From: F23-B02 sp963632825
Lineage (GTDB): Bacteria; Bacillota; Clostridia; Oscillospirales; Oscillospiraceae
Direction: 5' to 3'
DNA length: 18,323 bases
NCBI GenBank assembly: GCA_963632825.1
Contig: CAVGWF010000003.1
Span: 1-18,323, forward strand
Each line of letters begins with the position of its first letter. Position 1 is the stretch's first letter. The position numbers and the translations under genes are program-made. Under the pieces are notes generated by a model. That model searched no databases. It was not told where the DNA came from and worked only from the letters and a program-made list of their open reading frames with translations. This document shows positions 7,953 to 14,740 of the stretch, in pieces.

Positions 7953-8129
7953 ATGGCGAACAACAGCAAGTTTTCCGATGATTATCTGGCCGAGGCAGAG
8001 GCCAGGATCAGAGAAATGGAAGATCCGAACTACGAATTTCCCAAACCATTCAGCAAGACTGATTGGATTTTGGCAATCGGTACAATCATTGTAACCGGTG
8101 CTTTGATAATTGCCGGTTACTGGATGTAA
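7953..8129 (+). CDS. Small single-helix membrane protein (58 aa), possible permease partner
   Basis: I do not recognise this protein. Its 58 residues divide into a charged N-terminal part rich in Asp, Glu and Arg (residues 6-35, including YLAEAEARIREMED) that could form an amphipathic helix, and one hydrophobic helix at about 37-57 (DWILAIGTIIVTGALIIAGY) ending at the C-terminus. There is no signal peptidase site, so it is probably a tail-anchored or N-in inner membrane protein. The ATG at 7953 has a strong AAGGAGG about eight bases upstream, better than any other start in the frame. It is the first gene of the permease operon and sits 23 bases before the permease. Several secondary transporters of other families (for example PanF with YhdT, ActP with YjcH) have small membrane proteins encoded just upstream, so an accessory role is plausible but unproven. 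Confidence 0.8.
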   Translation: MANNSKFSDDYLAEAEARIREMEDPNYEFPKPFSKTDWILAIGTIIVTGALIIAGYWM

Positions 8130-8152
8130 CTTTAAAGAAAAGGAGAATAGAG

Positions 8153-9592
8153 ATGGCTAAAAACACCGCCTCTGTTGAGGCTCAGGTTTCTGCAGAAGCC
8201 ACTTACGGTACATTGCCGGTGCGCAAAAGCGAGCGGCAGTACGGACTTCTTGACGCATTTCTTGTTCTGAGCGGCTACGGCGTAGCTACATGGTGCTATA
8301 CGCAGGGAACTTTCCAGGCTGCGTATACTACATTCCCCCAGCTCGTAATTTCCACTATCGTTGCCAACACTTTTATTCTTGCACTGTATCTTCTACCGGT
8401 TCTTTTCGCAACGAGATATGGCGTTGACATGTGGCAGTGGCTCAAATCCGTGTTCGGCACCAAGGGTGCGGGCATCGTAGCCCTTGTTCTGACCGCCGTC
8501 AACTTCCCGTGGTTTGGTCAGTGCGCCGAAATATTCGCCAACACATTCGACAATCTGTTTGCTATGTTCGGCATCACATTGCCAACATTCATTCATAAGC
8601 CCATGGGACTGCTCTGCATCGTTATCGGCTCCGTCATTGCCATTGCCGGACCTTTGGCTATTAAATGGGCAAACCGCATCATCGTTCCGCTTCTGATCGC
8701 GGTCGGTATTGCAGTCTGCATTGTCGGATTTACCGCCGTTCCGGTCGAGAGCATTATTCACTATCAGCCCGACCTCTCCTTCCTCGGCGATCAGGCCGGC
8801 TCCGCATATCCCATCGTTATAGAAGCGGGCTTCGCTTTCGGTATGTCATGGTGCGCAAGCACTGCCGTTACTCCCCGACTGTGCAGGAAAGAGCGCGACG
8901 GCTTTTGGGCAACCATCGGCGCATACGGTGTCGTAGCTCCGTTCTTTGTCCTCGCAGGCGGCGTTCTCGGTATTGCAACTCTTGTCAAGACCGGTGTTAT
9001 GGGCAACGATATCACCGAAATGCTCGCTACGCTTTCTTCTCCCTCCATGGCACTTGCCACACTTGTCCTTGTTGTCTTTGCTAACATTGCAACACAGGGA
9101 ACCGGCTCTTACATGTGGGCGGTGGTTCTGAAATCCACCTTCCCGAAGGTCAAATTCAGCACCATTGTCATCGCGCTGGCCGTTTATGCCGGCATCATGG
9201 TCATCTGGGGTCAGCTGCTCAATTATATTGGCGCCATGATCACCATTGCCGCCTTCTTCTACGGACCTGTCATGGGAATCATGTTCGTCGATTACTTCTT
9301 CATTCGCAAGCGCAAGGTTTCTCTCCGCGGCATCTATGAAATCAAGGGGCATGACTGCTATGTCTACACGAAGGGCTACAATATTGTTGCAATTGCCTGC
9401 TCCGTTATCGGCATCGTCGCAGATATGCTGATTTTCGACCCGATCAGCTATGTTCCCACCAGTCCGATCTTCAACTTCACTACCTGCACCTTCTTCGGAT
9501 TTGCGCTTACCGCCGTCCTTTTCCTGGTCGTTAATCAGATCCCTGCCGTCAAGAAGTATATGGTTCGCGACCGTGATGATATCACCGTCTGA
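8153..9592 (+). CDS. NCS1-family permease (purine-cytosine permease/CodB type)
   Basis: A 479-residue inner membrane symporter with about 12 helices. Members of the nucleobase:cation symporter-1 family take up nucleobases, allantoin, hydantoins, or vitamins and nucleosides in some lineages, driven by H+ or Na+. The family's signature GPVMGIMFVDYFFIRKRK lies at 371-388, and the N-terminal GYGVATWCYTQG region matches the substrate-site helix 1 area. The long open frame could start at 8063, but the ATG at 8153 with AGGAG at 8141-8145 is the obvious start and avoids overlapping the small protein gene. ATA is used for only 2 of 45 Ile residues, unlike the operons outside the cassette. Substrate is unknown; the neighbouring FGGY kinase is not a usual companion of nucleobase uptake, which is itself a clue. 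Confidence 0.9.
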   Translation: MAKNTASVEAQVSAEATYGTLPVRKSERQYGLLDAFLVLSGYGVATWCYTQGTFQAAYTTFPQLVISTIVANTFILALYLLPVLFATRYGVDMWQWLKSVFGTKGAGIVALVLTAVNFPWFGQCAEIFANTFDNLFAMFGITLPTFIHKPMGLLCIVIGSVIAIAGPLAIKWANRIIVPLLIAVGIAVCIVGFTAVPVESIIHYQPDLSFLGDQAGSAYPIVIEAGFAFGMSWCASTAVTPRLCRKERDGFWATIGAYGVVAPFFVLAGGVLGIATLVKTGVMGNDITEMLATLSSPSMALATLVLVVFANIATQGTGSYMWAVVLKSTFPKVKFSTIVIALAVYAGIMVIWGQLLNYIGAMITIAAFFYGPVMGIMFVDYFFIRKRKVSLRGIYEIKGHDCYVYTKGYNIVAIACSVIGIVADMLIFDPISYVPTSPIFNFTTCTFFGFALTAVLFLVVNQIPAVKKYMVRDRDDITV

Positions 9593-9630
9593 TAACGGCC
9601 GCACACAACTGTTTACAAATCAAACAAGCA

Positions 9631-9661
9631 CCCGGAGCCGGATATATATCCCGGCTCCGGG
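9631..9661 (+). other. Strong intercistronic hairpin after the permease gene
   Basis: CCCGGAGCCGG (9631-9641) pairs perfectly with CCGGCTCCGGG (9651-9661) around a nine-base AT-rich loop. There is no T-run after it, so it is unlikely to be a full terminator. It more likely stabilises or processes the mRNA, or lowers expression of the downstream genes. Confidence 0.6.
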
Positions 9662-9686
9662 CAGCCCAAAAAGGAAGTAAGGCATC

Positions 9687-10370
9687 ATGAAGAATAAACC
9701 CAAGCTTATAATCATGCTCACCCGTAACGATATTACCGTTCCCGACGCGGCCGAGGTATTTGAATCCTGCATGGATCTGCCCGCTCAGCACTGGGGCTTC
9801 AAGGACGTTGGCCTCAGCAAAGAAGATATGATAGATCTGAACAGAAGGATGAAGGCTGCCGGCAAGACTACATACCTTGAGGTCGTAACTTACACGGAGG
9901 AAGGCTGCATGGCGGGAGCGGAGCTGGCCGGTGAATGCGGCTTCGATCACCTGACCGGCACCGTGTATTATCCCGCGGTTGACAAAGTTTTAAGAAAGTA
10001 TAATATTAAATATCATCCGTTTGCGGGAAAGGTCGGCGGCAGTCCGGTCACATTGACCGGCACAATCGAGGAAATCGTGGAGGACAGCAAACGACTGATC
10101 GCTGCCGGCGCCGCAGGTGTCGACCTGACCTCTTACCGCTATGCTGACGGCGACCCTATGGAGCTCGCCTATGCTGTCGGCAATGCGATCGGCATGAACA
10201 ATCTCACAATCGCAGGAAGCGTTGGCAGCGAGGAGCGCATGGATGCCATGGCAGAGCTGGGATGCAGCGCCTATACCATGGGCAGCGCTCTTTTCAACGG
10301 AAATTTTGTGAAGGACGGATCCTTTAGAGAGAATCTGGAGTATGTCCTCAACTACTTGAGTAAAGAGTGA
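9687..10370 (+). CDS. TIM-barrel protein of unknown function, probable phosphosugar aldolase or epimerase type
   Basis: A 227-residue soluble protein that I cannot assign to a named family. Its pattern of alternating short hydrophobic strands and helices fits a (beta/alpha)8 barrel: strands near KLIIML (6-11), HWGFKD (35-40), TYLEVVTY (62-69), HLTGTVY (88-94), YHPFAGKV (109-116), GVDLTSY (144-150), LTIAGSV (173-179) and AYTMGSALF (195-203). The last two strands resemble the phosphate-binding ends seen in HisA, NanE and ThiG-like barrels (AGSVGS and MGSALF). Lys39 and Lys115 lie at strand ends and could form a Schiff base, but neither is proven. It starts at ATG 9687 with GGAAG upstream and precedes the kinase by 41 bases. 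It probably acts on the kinase product or a related phosphate ester. Confidence 0.8.
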   Translation: MKNKPKLIIMLTRNDITVPDAAEVFESCMDLPAQHWGFKDVGLSKEDMIDLNRRMKAAGKTTYLEVVTYTEEGCMAGAELAGECGFDHLTGTVYYPAVDKVLRKYNIKYHPFAGKVGGSPVTLTGTIEEIVEDSKRLIAAGAAGVDLTSYRYADGDPMELAYAVGNAIGMNNLTIAGSVGSEERMDAMAELGCSAYTMGSALFNGNFVKDGSFRENLEYVLNYLSKE

Positions 10371-10411
10371 TGCGTTAGTTTCGGCTGGCGCCGACCAAAG
10401 AGGGGCGACTT

Positions 10412-11923
10412 ATGAAATACATTCTCGGCATTGATATCGGCACGACTGCCATCAAAGCCGCCGTAATTGGCGAAGACGGCAGGGTATATGGCAGTGCATC
10501 CAGTGAATACGCCTTGACAACGCTTCCCACCGGTGAAGTTGAGGCTGATCTGCAGCTTTATATTGACGCGTTCGGCAGCTCCATCCGCCATGCCATGAAA
10601 AGATCCGGCGTGGATAAGAAAAATGTAAAATGTGTAGGATTTTCCTCCACAGCAGAAACATGCGTGTTCCTCGACGGTGACAACAAGCCGCTGTGTAAGG
10701 TTATCGCTTGGATGGATACCAGAGGTATCCAGGCGGCCGAGTACCTGTCAGAGCACTTTGACAAAAAGGACATAGTCAGCAAGGTTGGCTTTGATAATTT
10801 CTACGCAATTCACCCCATCAGCAAGATACTGGCTGTCAAAAACAAAAATCCGGAGATCTTTGAGGCGACCCGTATGTTTGCTCAGATCAAGGATTACTTT
10901 ATCTACGAGCTGACGGGCAAGTTTATCACCGAGGCTTCCGTTGCCAGTGATCACGGCTTCTTTGACATCACCAACCGCTGCTATTGGCAGGAGGTGCTCG
11001 ATTTTGTCGGAATTGACCGCCAATACCTGCCGGAGCTGGCGGAGCCGGGCGCAGAAATCGGAACGATTGATTCAAGGGCGGCAGAAAAATACGGTCTTGA
11101 TCCGGACACAAGGATAAATGTCGGCGCCTTTGATCAGGCATGCGGAGCTATCGGCGCGGGCAATATCAAGCCGGGTATCGCCTCCGAAAGCACGGGGTCG
11201 GCTCTTGTCACAGTTGCCACAATTGACAAGCTGAATCCCGATTCCAAGGGTGATGTCCCAACCCTTTGCTCCGGTATTCCGGGCAAATATATGTACCAGC
11301 CCTACTGCACAGGCTCAATGATCATGAAATGGTACAGGGATGCCTTCTGCGTGAAGGAAAAGGAAATCGAGGCAAAAACCGGCCTGAACGCGTATACGCA
11401 GATGGACAACATGGTCAAGGAGACTCCGCCCGGTTCAGACGGGCTCATCATGCTGCCGTATTTCCAGGGCTCCGGTGTTCCGGAGCTGAACGAAAAGGCA
11501 AGCGGTGTTTTCTACGGTGTAAGCGCCAGCCACACAAGAGGACACTTTATCCGTGCAATCATGGAGGGACTTGCTATCGCATTAAAGAGAATGGTCGAAT
11601 GCGAAGAAAAGCTTGGTGCCGTCATGACCGAAATGCGTTCTCTCGGCGGAGGTTCGCAGTCTAAAGTGTGGTGTCAGATCAAGGCGGATATTTTGGGCGT
11701 TCCGGTAAAGGTCATCAGCAACAGCGAGAACACTGCCTGCATGGGCTGTGCAATTCTTGCCGGTGTTGCCAACGGTATTTGGCCGTCACTGGAAGAAGCG
11801 ACCGAAAGATTTGTTTCCGTCAAGGATACTTACTATCCGAATCCGGATAACGCTGCGGTCTATTCGGAGGTCTATAAAAAATATGTCGAGGTCACCAACG
11901 CCCTTGATCCAACCTTTCGTTAG
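10412..11923 (+). CDS. FGGY-family carbohydrate kinase (xylulokinase-like)
   Basis: A 503-residue cytosolic ATP-dependent kinase of the FGGY family, which phosphorylates pentoses, polyols, glycerol, or the AI-2 precursor DPD. The N-terminal phosphate loop GIDIGTTAIKAA is at 6-17, AWMDTRG at 99-105, the FGGY signature region with DYFIYELTGKF at 161-171, the catalytic base Asp241 in GAFDQACGAIGAG, and the adenosine motif LGGGSQSKVW at 411-420. Length is normal for the family. The ATG at 10412 has GAGGGG at 10400-10405. Sequence alone resembles xylulokinase most, but no xylose isomerase, xylose transporter or pentose gene is nearby, so the specificity should not be taken as xylulose. It is the last gene of the cassette operon and ends 45 bases before the right terminator. 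Confidence 0.92.
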   Translation: MKYILGIDIGTTAIKAAVIGEDGRVYGSASSEYALTTLPTGEVEADLQLYIDAFGSSIRHAMKRSGVDKKNVKCVGFSSTAETCVFLDGDNKPLCKVIAWMDTRGIQAAEYLSEHFDKKDIVSKVGFDNFYAIHPISKILAVKNKNPEIFEATRMFAQIKDYFIYELTGKFITEASVASDHGFFDITNRCYWQEVLDFVGIDRQYLPELAEPGAEIGTIDSRAAEKYGLDPDTRINVGAFDQACGAIGAGNIKPGIASESTGSALVTVATIDKLNPDSKGDVPTLCSGIPGKYMYQPYCTGSMIMKWYRDAFCVKEKEIEAKTGLNAYTQMDNMVKETPPGSDGLIMLPYFQGSGVPELNEKASGVFYGVSASHTRGHFIRAIMEGLAIALKRMVECEEKLGAVMTEMRSLGGGSQSKVWCQIKADILGVPVKVISNSENTACMGCAILAGVANGIWPSLEEATERFVSVKDTYYPNPDNAAVYSEVYKKYVEVTNALDPTFR

Positions 11924-11968
11924 GTCGAAATGACTGCTCGGGAGATTTCTTCGGAGCAGGTAGGTCTG

Positions 11969-12001
11969 AAAAAAACGGTAGTCTGCCGACTACCGTTTTT
12001 T
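11969..12001. terminator. Bidirectional terminator, right copy of the duplicated palindrome
   Basis: The same stem ACGGTAGTC/GACTACCGT (11975-11983 and 11988-11996) and TGCC loop as the copy at 6648-6679, flanked by an A7 and a T6 tract. It serves the converging kinase and GatD-like genes. Its right arm includes the stop codon and last codons of the GatD-like gene, so here the sequence is partly coding, which suggests this is the original copy. Confidence 0.9.
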
Positions 12002-12703
12002 GCTGTTCATAATTCTTAAGATATCGTCTCTCCTGCGCTCATAGGCGGCATATATCGTGTCCTCGTAAGCAAGCTTCGGCTCCTCAACGCCCAGCAGCTT
12101 CATGAGATATTTCACGAATTCGGGGTTCATCATGATAAACGGGCCGACCATCGAGGTCGAGAAAAAGTTATTTACCCTGACTCCCTCGAGCCTTGTGCTC
12201 TTATTTATGCCTATGCCGTATTTTGCTCTGGCAAAGCAGATGTCCTTATTATCTCCGTAAAGCTGCGAAAACTCCGCCTTGAAGCCGACAAGCTCCATGC
12301 CCTCAAATTCGCAGAGCTGGGTCGAATTGAACCGGTGCAGCATATCGCGCTTGGCATGCAGGGGAATGAGTCCAAGCGCCGTGACCCGGCTGCCGTCCTC
12401 ATTCTCGATATATTCGCAGAACACCTCACCGGCGTTCGCGGTCATCAGAAACACGGTGCCGGAGTCTATCAGCAGGTGCAGGCGATCCCTGTACGGCATG
12501 AGCTTTTTTATAACGAGCTCCTGCTTGCTTTCGGACATGGCGCCCATAATTATCATATCGACATCTTCTGCCGCAAAGCGCGGCTCGTCGGTATATCCGG
12601 TTTCAATAAATTCGGCTTCCGGCATACAGCGCCGGAGGTATCTCCAGTTCCAGCAATCGCCGAAAAGATTTGCAAACTCCGGAAACAGCACTTCAACCTT
12701 CAT
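11990..12703 (-). CDS. gatD: GatD-like protein lacking the glutaminase active site
   Basis: GatD is normally the glutaminase that supplies ammonia to MurT for amidating D-Glu of lipid II. This 237-residue homologue keeps the fold and landmarks: FPEFANLFGD (7-16) matches the family's YPdxmnlYGD start, and EGVRVNNFFSTSMVGPFIMMNPEF (split over 173-196) matches the C-terminal EG...TYLHGPLLxxNPxL block. The functional residues are gone. The GGGQD block near residue 53 reads MGAMSE, the nucleophile region (usually AICGGxQLLG) reads LMTANAGEVF with Thr88 where Cys is expected, and the catalytic His of TYLHGP is Val186. Mapping is from memory of the family, by eye. It starts at an ATGA overlap with the MurT-like gene, so the two are still made together. 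It may be structural, regulatory or use another chemistry. Confidence 0.8.
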   Translation of the reverse strand: MKVEVLFPEFANLFGDCWNWRYLRRCMPEAEFIETGYTDEPRFAAEDVDMIIMGAMSESKQELVIKKLMPYRDRLHLLIDSGTVFLMTANAGEVFCEYIENEDGSRVTALGLIPLHAKRDMLHRFNSTQLCEFEGMELVGFKAEFSQLYGDNKDICFARAKYGIGINKSTRLEGVRVNNFFSTSMVGPFIMMNPEFVKYLMKLLGVEEPKLAYEDTIYAAYERRRDDILRIMNSKKR

Positions 12704-14076
12704 TGCTCGCTCACTCCTTCCTCAAGGCGCGCCAGAACGCCGCTGCGTACCTGCTCCGTAAGCTTGGGAGTTGTAAGATCGTGCAGTATAAACACCTTGT
12801 CCGTGTCCCCCAGCTCCAGCTGTGCCGGCGCGTCGGCCTCCATCTCAACGCAGCGCAGCTTTTCCTCGGGAACGCCTGCCAACAGCAGACGCAGGTGATA
12901 GTCGTGCATCCTCACGCCGCAGACGATTATACGCTTAATGCTCTCGTCGTTCAGAAATTCAAAGTCGGCATCATATACCCATGTGACTATCTCCGTCGTT
13001 TTCCTGAACGTCATATCGTCGAGCATGACTATGACCTCTTTAACGCCGGGCTCGGAGCGGATATAGTCAAACACTATTGAGCATGCCACGGGATTCTGAC
13101 CCTTTGTCATATTGGTCACTACCTCAACGCCGTTTTTTTCGATCTTCGTATACCGCGACCTGACTATGTGCATATGCGCAAAGCTGCTGCTTATCATTCC
13201 GGCGCTCAGCCCGAGCTCACGCAGAAGCGCGACAACGGTCACCTGATTGTAGGTGTTGAAAACGCTGTCATTTATGAGCGGATAGGTCTCGTCACCGTTT
13301 CTGGTGTGAACGGTGAAGGTCTTTGCACCGTAGTCGGGTACCGCCTCGTAATCGGGCTTCGGCGATGCAAAGCCGCAGCCCGGGCAGTGCATCCTGCCGA
13401 TGTGGTGATAGCGCACGAAATCATACTCAAGCCTCTCACCGCAGTAGGGGCATGCACGCATATCATTTATGATATTGACGCACTCGGCTCTGTCGCTCGG
13501 CAGACGGCTTATGGAGAAGTATGTGCGCCTGTTGTTTATTTTCAGCCTGCTGCTTATGGGGTCATCGGCGTTCAGTATCATATGCGTGTCGTCCGGCAGC
13601 GCGGAGTCGATGAACGAGAAAATAAACTCCGGATGCGCATTGCGCTGTATCGAATCGCGGAAGAGGTTCGTGCACACGGCAAAGTCCGGATGGACATACT
13701 TATATATTTTCCGTGAGCTGCGCTCGTCCACCTCGAACAAGGCGTACTGCTTTTTCACCTTGCCGGAGAGTGTACTCTCGGCAATGAGCGCACTTGCGAT
13801 GCCGGCATCGGTGTTTGAGCCGGCGCGGTTGTTCAGAATCTCGTATCCGTTGTCGGTGAGCACATCCAGCAGGAGGTTGCAGCAGGTGGTTTTGCCGTTG
13901 GTACCGGTAACGGTGATTATTGTCCCCGGCTTGTCTATCCTGCCGAGGAAATCGGGGCAGAGCTTTATTGCGAGCTTGCCCGGAAAATAGCTTGCGTTCA
14001 TGCCCAGCAGCTTTTGCAGCCACATTGCGGCTTTACTTATGAAAAGCGCAAGAATAAATCTCAGGTTCTTTTTCAT
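12700..14076 (-). CDS. murT: MurT-like Mur ligase with zinc ribbon
   Basis: MurT is the ATP-dependent ligase subunit that, with GatD, converts the peptidoglycan stem D-Glu to D-isoglutamine. This 458-residue protein has the MurT layout: a short N-terminal segment with a PGK motif, a Mur ligase central domain with ATP loop TGTNGKTT (57-64) and the FEVDE magnesium-site region (115-119), a four-Cys zinc ribbon (C209, C212, C231, C234), and a C-terminal domain with TWVYDADFE (365-373). Length is close to known MurT. Some conserved C-terminal elements differ by eye: the usual KNPxGxN reads KGQNPVAC (325-332) and the GRDxSW stretch reads KTTEIVTW. Start ATG 14076 has AAGGAAG upstream. Paired with an inactive GatD-like protein, it may be a paralogue with another acceptor, or may use free ammonia. 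Confidence 0.85.
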   Translation of the reverse strand: MKKNLRFILALFISKAAMWLQKLLGMNASYFPGKLAIKLCPDFLGRIDKPGTIITVTGTNGKTTCCNLLLDVLTDNGYEILNNRAGSNTDAGIASALIAESTLSGKVKKQYALFEVDERSSRKIYKYVHPDFAVCTNLFRDSIQRNAHPEFIFSFIDSALPDDTHMILNADDPISSRLKINNRRTYFSISRLPSDRAECVNIINDMRACPYCGERLEYDFVRYHHIGRMHCPGCGFASPKPDYEAVPDYGAKTFTVHTRNGDETYPLINDSVFNTYNQVTVVALLRELGLSAGMISSSFAHMHIVRSRYTKIEKNGVEVVTNMTKGQNPVACSIVFDYIRSEPGVKEVIVMLDDMTFRKTTEIVTWVYDADFEFLNDESIKRIIVCGVRMHDYHLRLLLAGVPEEKLRCVEMEADAPAQLELGDTDKVFILHDLTTPKLTEQVRSGVLARLEEGVSEQ

Positions 14077-14107
14077 TGCCCTCTTCCTTTCGGAATTTGT
14101 ACAGCCA

Positions 14108-14137
14108 ATTATAGCCCAATATGCTCGCTATTGTCCA
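14108..14137 (-). promoter_or_regulatory. Promoter of the murT-gatD-like operon
   Basis: On the minus strand TGGACA (14132-14137) and a consensus TATAAT (14108-14113) are 18 bases apart, giving a leader of about 25 bases before the murT-like start. Confidence 0.65.
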
Positions 14138-14152
14138 TATCTTTTTTGCTCC

Positions 14153-14181
14153 TTGACCGGAGCTGCATTTTATTGTATATT
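14153..14181 (+). promoter_or_regulatory. Promoter of the small Lys-rich membrane protein gene
   Basis: TTGACC (14153-14158) and TATATT (14176-14181) are 17 bases apart. Transcription would start near 14188, leaving a very short leader that holds the GGGAGGG ribosome binding site. Confidence 0.7.
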
Positions 14182-14203
14182 AATTTCGTTGGGAGGGATG
14201 GAT

Positions 14204-14377
14204 ATGCCATGGTATGTGTATGCCGGATTTTTGATACTCGGCATTCTTGCTTACTACTTGATCGTTGATATAAAGACAAGAAAAGCGGTAAAGGCAAAGA
14301 AATCGGCAGACAGAAAGGCGGCAAAAGAGGCCGCTAAAAAATCCAAGTCTGCAAGGAAGAAAAAGAAGAAGCGCTGA
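14204..14377 (+). CDS. Small membrane protein with Lys-rich tail (57 aa)
   Basis: I do not recognise this protein. It has one hydrophobic helix near the N-terminus (WYVYAGFLILGILAYYLIV, about residues 3-21) followed by a very basic tail in which Lys and Arg make up about half of the residues from 24 to the end, finishing in KKKKKR. The tail should stay in the cytosol and could touch nucleic acid or anionic lipid. The ATG at 14204 is favoured over the in-frame ATG at 14198, because GGGAGGG (14191-14197) is seven bases from the former and abuts the latter. It has its own promoter and stands just before two tRNA genes, with no evident functional link. It could be a low-complexity housekeeping membrane peptide; confidence that it is expressed is moderate to high. 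Confidence 0.72.
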   Translation: MPWYVYAGFLILGILAYYLIVDIKTRKAVKAKKSADRKAAKEAAKKSKSARKKKKKR

Positions 14378-14415
14378 AAAAAACATCCGTTCGGCAAAAA
14401 AGTTTTCAAAAGCTG

Positions 14416-14444
14416 TTGACAAAGGACAAAAAATCTGTTATATT
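14416..14444 (+). promoter_or_regulatory. Promoter of the tRNA-Asp/tRNA-Thr unit
   Basis: A perfect TTGACA (14416-14421) and TATATT (14439-14444) are 17 bases apart. Transcription would begin about five bases before the mature tRNA-Asp 5' end, typical of stable RNA promoters. Confidence 0.85.
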
Positions 14445-14455
14445 AACTGAGCCGT

Positions 14456-14532
14456 GGCCGAGTGGTTCAGTCGGTTAGAACGCCGGCCTGTCACGCCGGA
14501 GGTCGAGGGTTCAAGTCCCTTCTCGGTCGCCA
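14456..14532 (+). tRNA. tRNA-Asp (anticodon GTC)
   Basis: A 77-base cloverleaf. The acceptor stem GGCCGAG pairs with CTCGGTC (one G-U pair), the D stem is GTTC/GAAC, the anticodon stem CCGGC/GCCGG encloses loop CTGTCAC with anticodon GTC, and the T arm is GAGGG-TTCAAGT-CCCTT. The discriminator is G and the CCA end is encoded. Confidence 0.97.
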
Positions 14533-14534
14533 CC

Positions 14535-14558
14535 GATGCCCCTTGAAAGAGGGGCATC
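14535..14558 (+). other. Hairpin between the two tRNA genes
   Basis: GATGCCCCT (14535-14543) pairs perfectly with AGGGGCATC (14550-14558) around TGAAAG. It has no T-run, so it is more likely a spacer structure or processing signal in the joint precursor than a terminator. Confidence 0.5.
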
Positions 14559-14564
14559 AGCTTT

Positions 14565-14640
<76 letters not shown>

Positions 14641-14644
14641 AGAA

Positions 14645-14677
14645 AAAGCCCTGAAGTCTCAACGACTTCAGGGCTTT
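14645..14677 (+). terminator. Terminator of the tRNA unit
   Basis: A perfect 14-base stem (14645-14658 with 14664-14677) encloses the loop TCAAC, with an A-tract before it and a short T-run at its end. It directly follows tRNA-Thr. Confidence 0.8.
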
Positions 14678-14740
14678 CAGCTTATCAAAAATCACAGACT
14701 TTTGATACCTTGACTATTATAAAAAAGGCGGGTGTGTTTT

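Larger units (their letters stand above)
6680..11968. other. Probable acquired catabolic cassette bounded by duplicated terminators
   Basis: The interval holds a DeoR-type regulator, a small membrane protein, an NCS1 permease, a TIM-barrel protein and an FGGY kinase. It lies between two near-identical terminator palindromes (6648-6679 and 11969-12001). Ile codon ATA is rare inside (2 of 45 in the permease, about 2 of 10 in the TIM-barrel gene, about 3 of 38 in the kinase) but common in the SDR gene to the left (8 of 17). No integrase, transposase or short terminal repeat is visible, so the way it moved is unknown. Confidence 0.55.

Noticed and set aside
8846..9604. 252-codon minus-strand open frame under the permease
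   Set aside because: It is antisense to the NCS1 permease, with a charge-rich pseudo-sequence typical of shadow frames.
10412..11923. Naming the FGGY kinase as xylulokinase xylB
   Set aside because: No xylose isomerase or pentose transporter is near, and the family's specificity cannot be read from these motifs.
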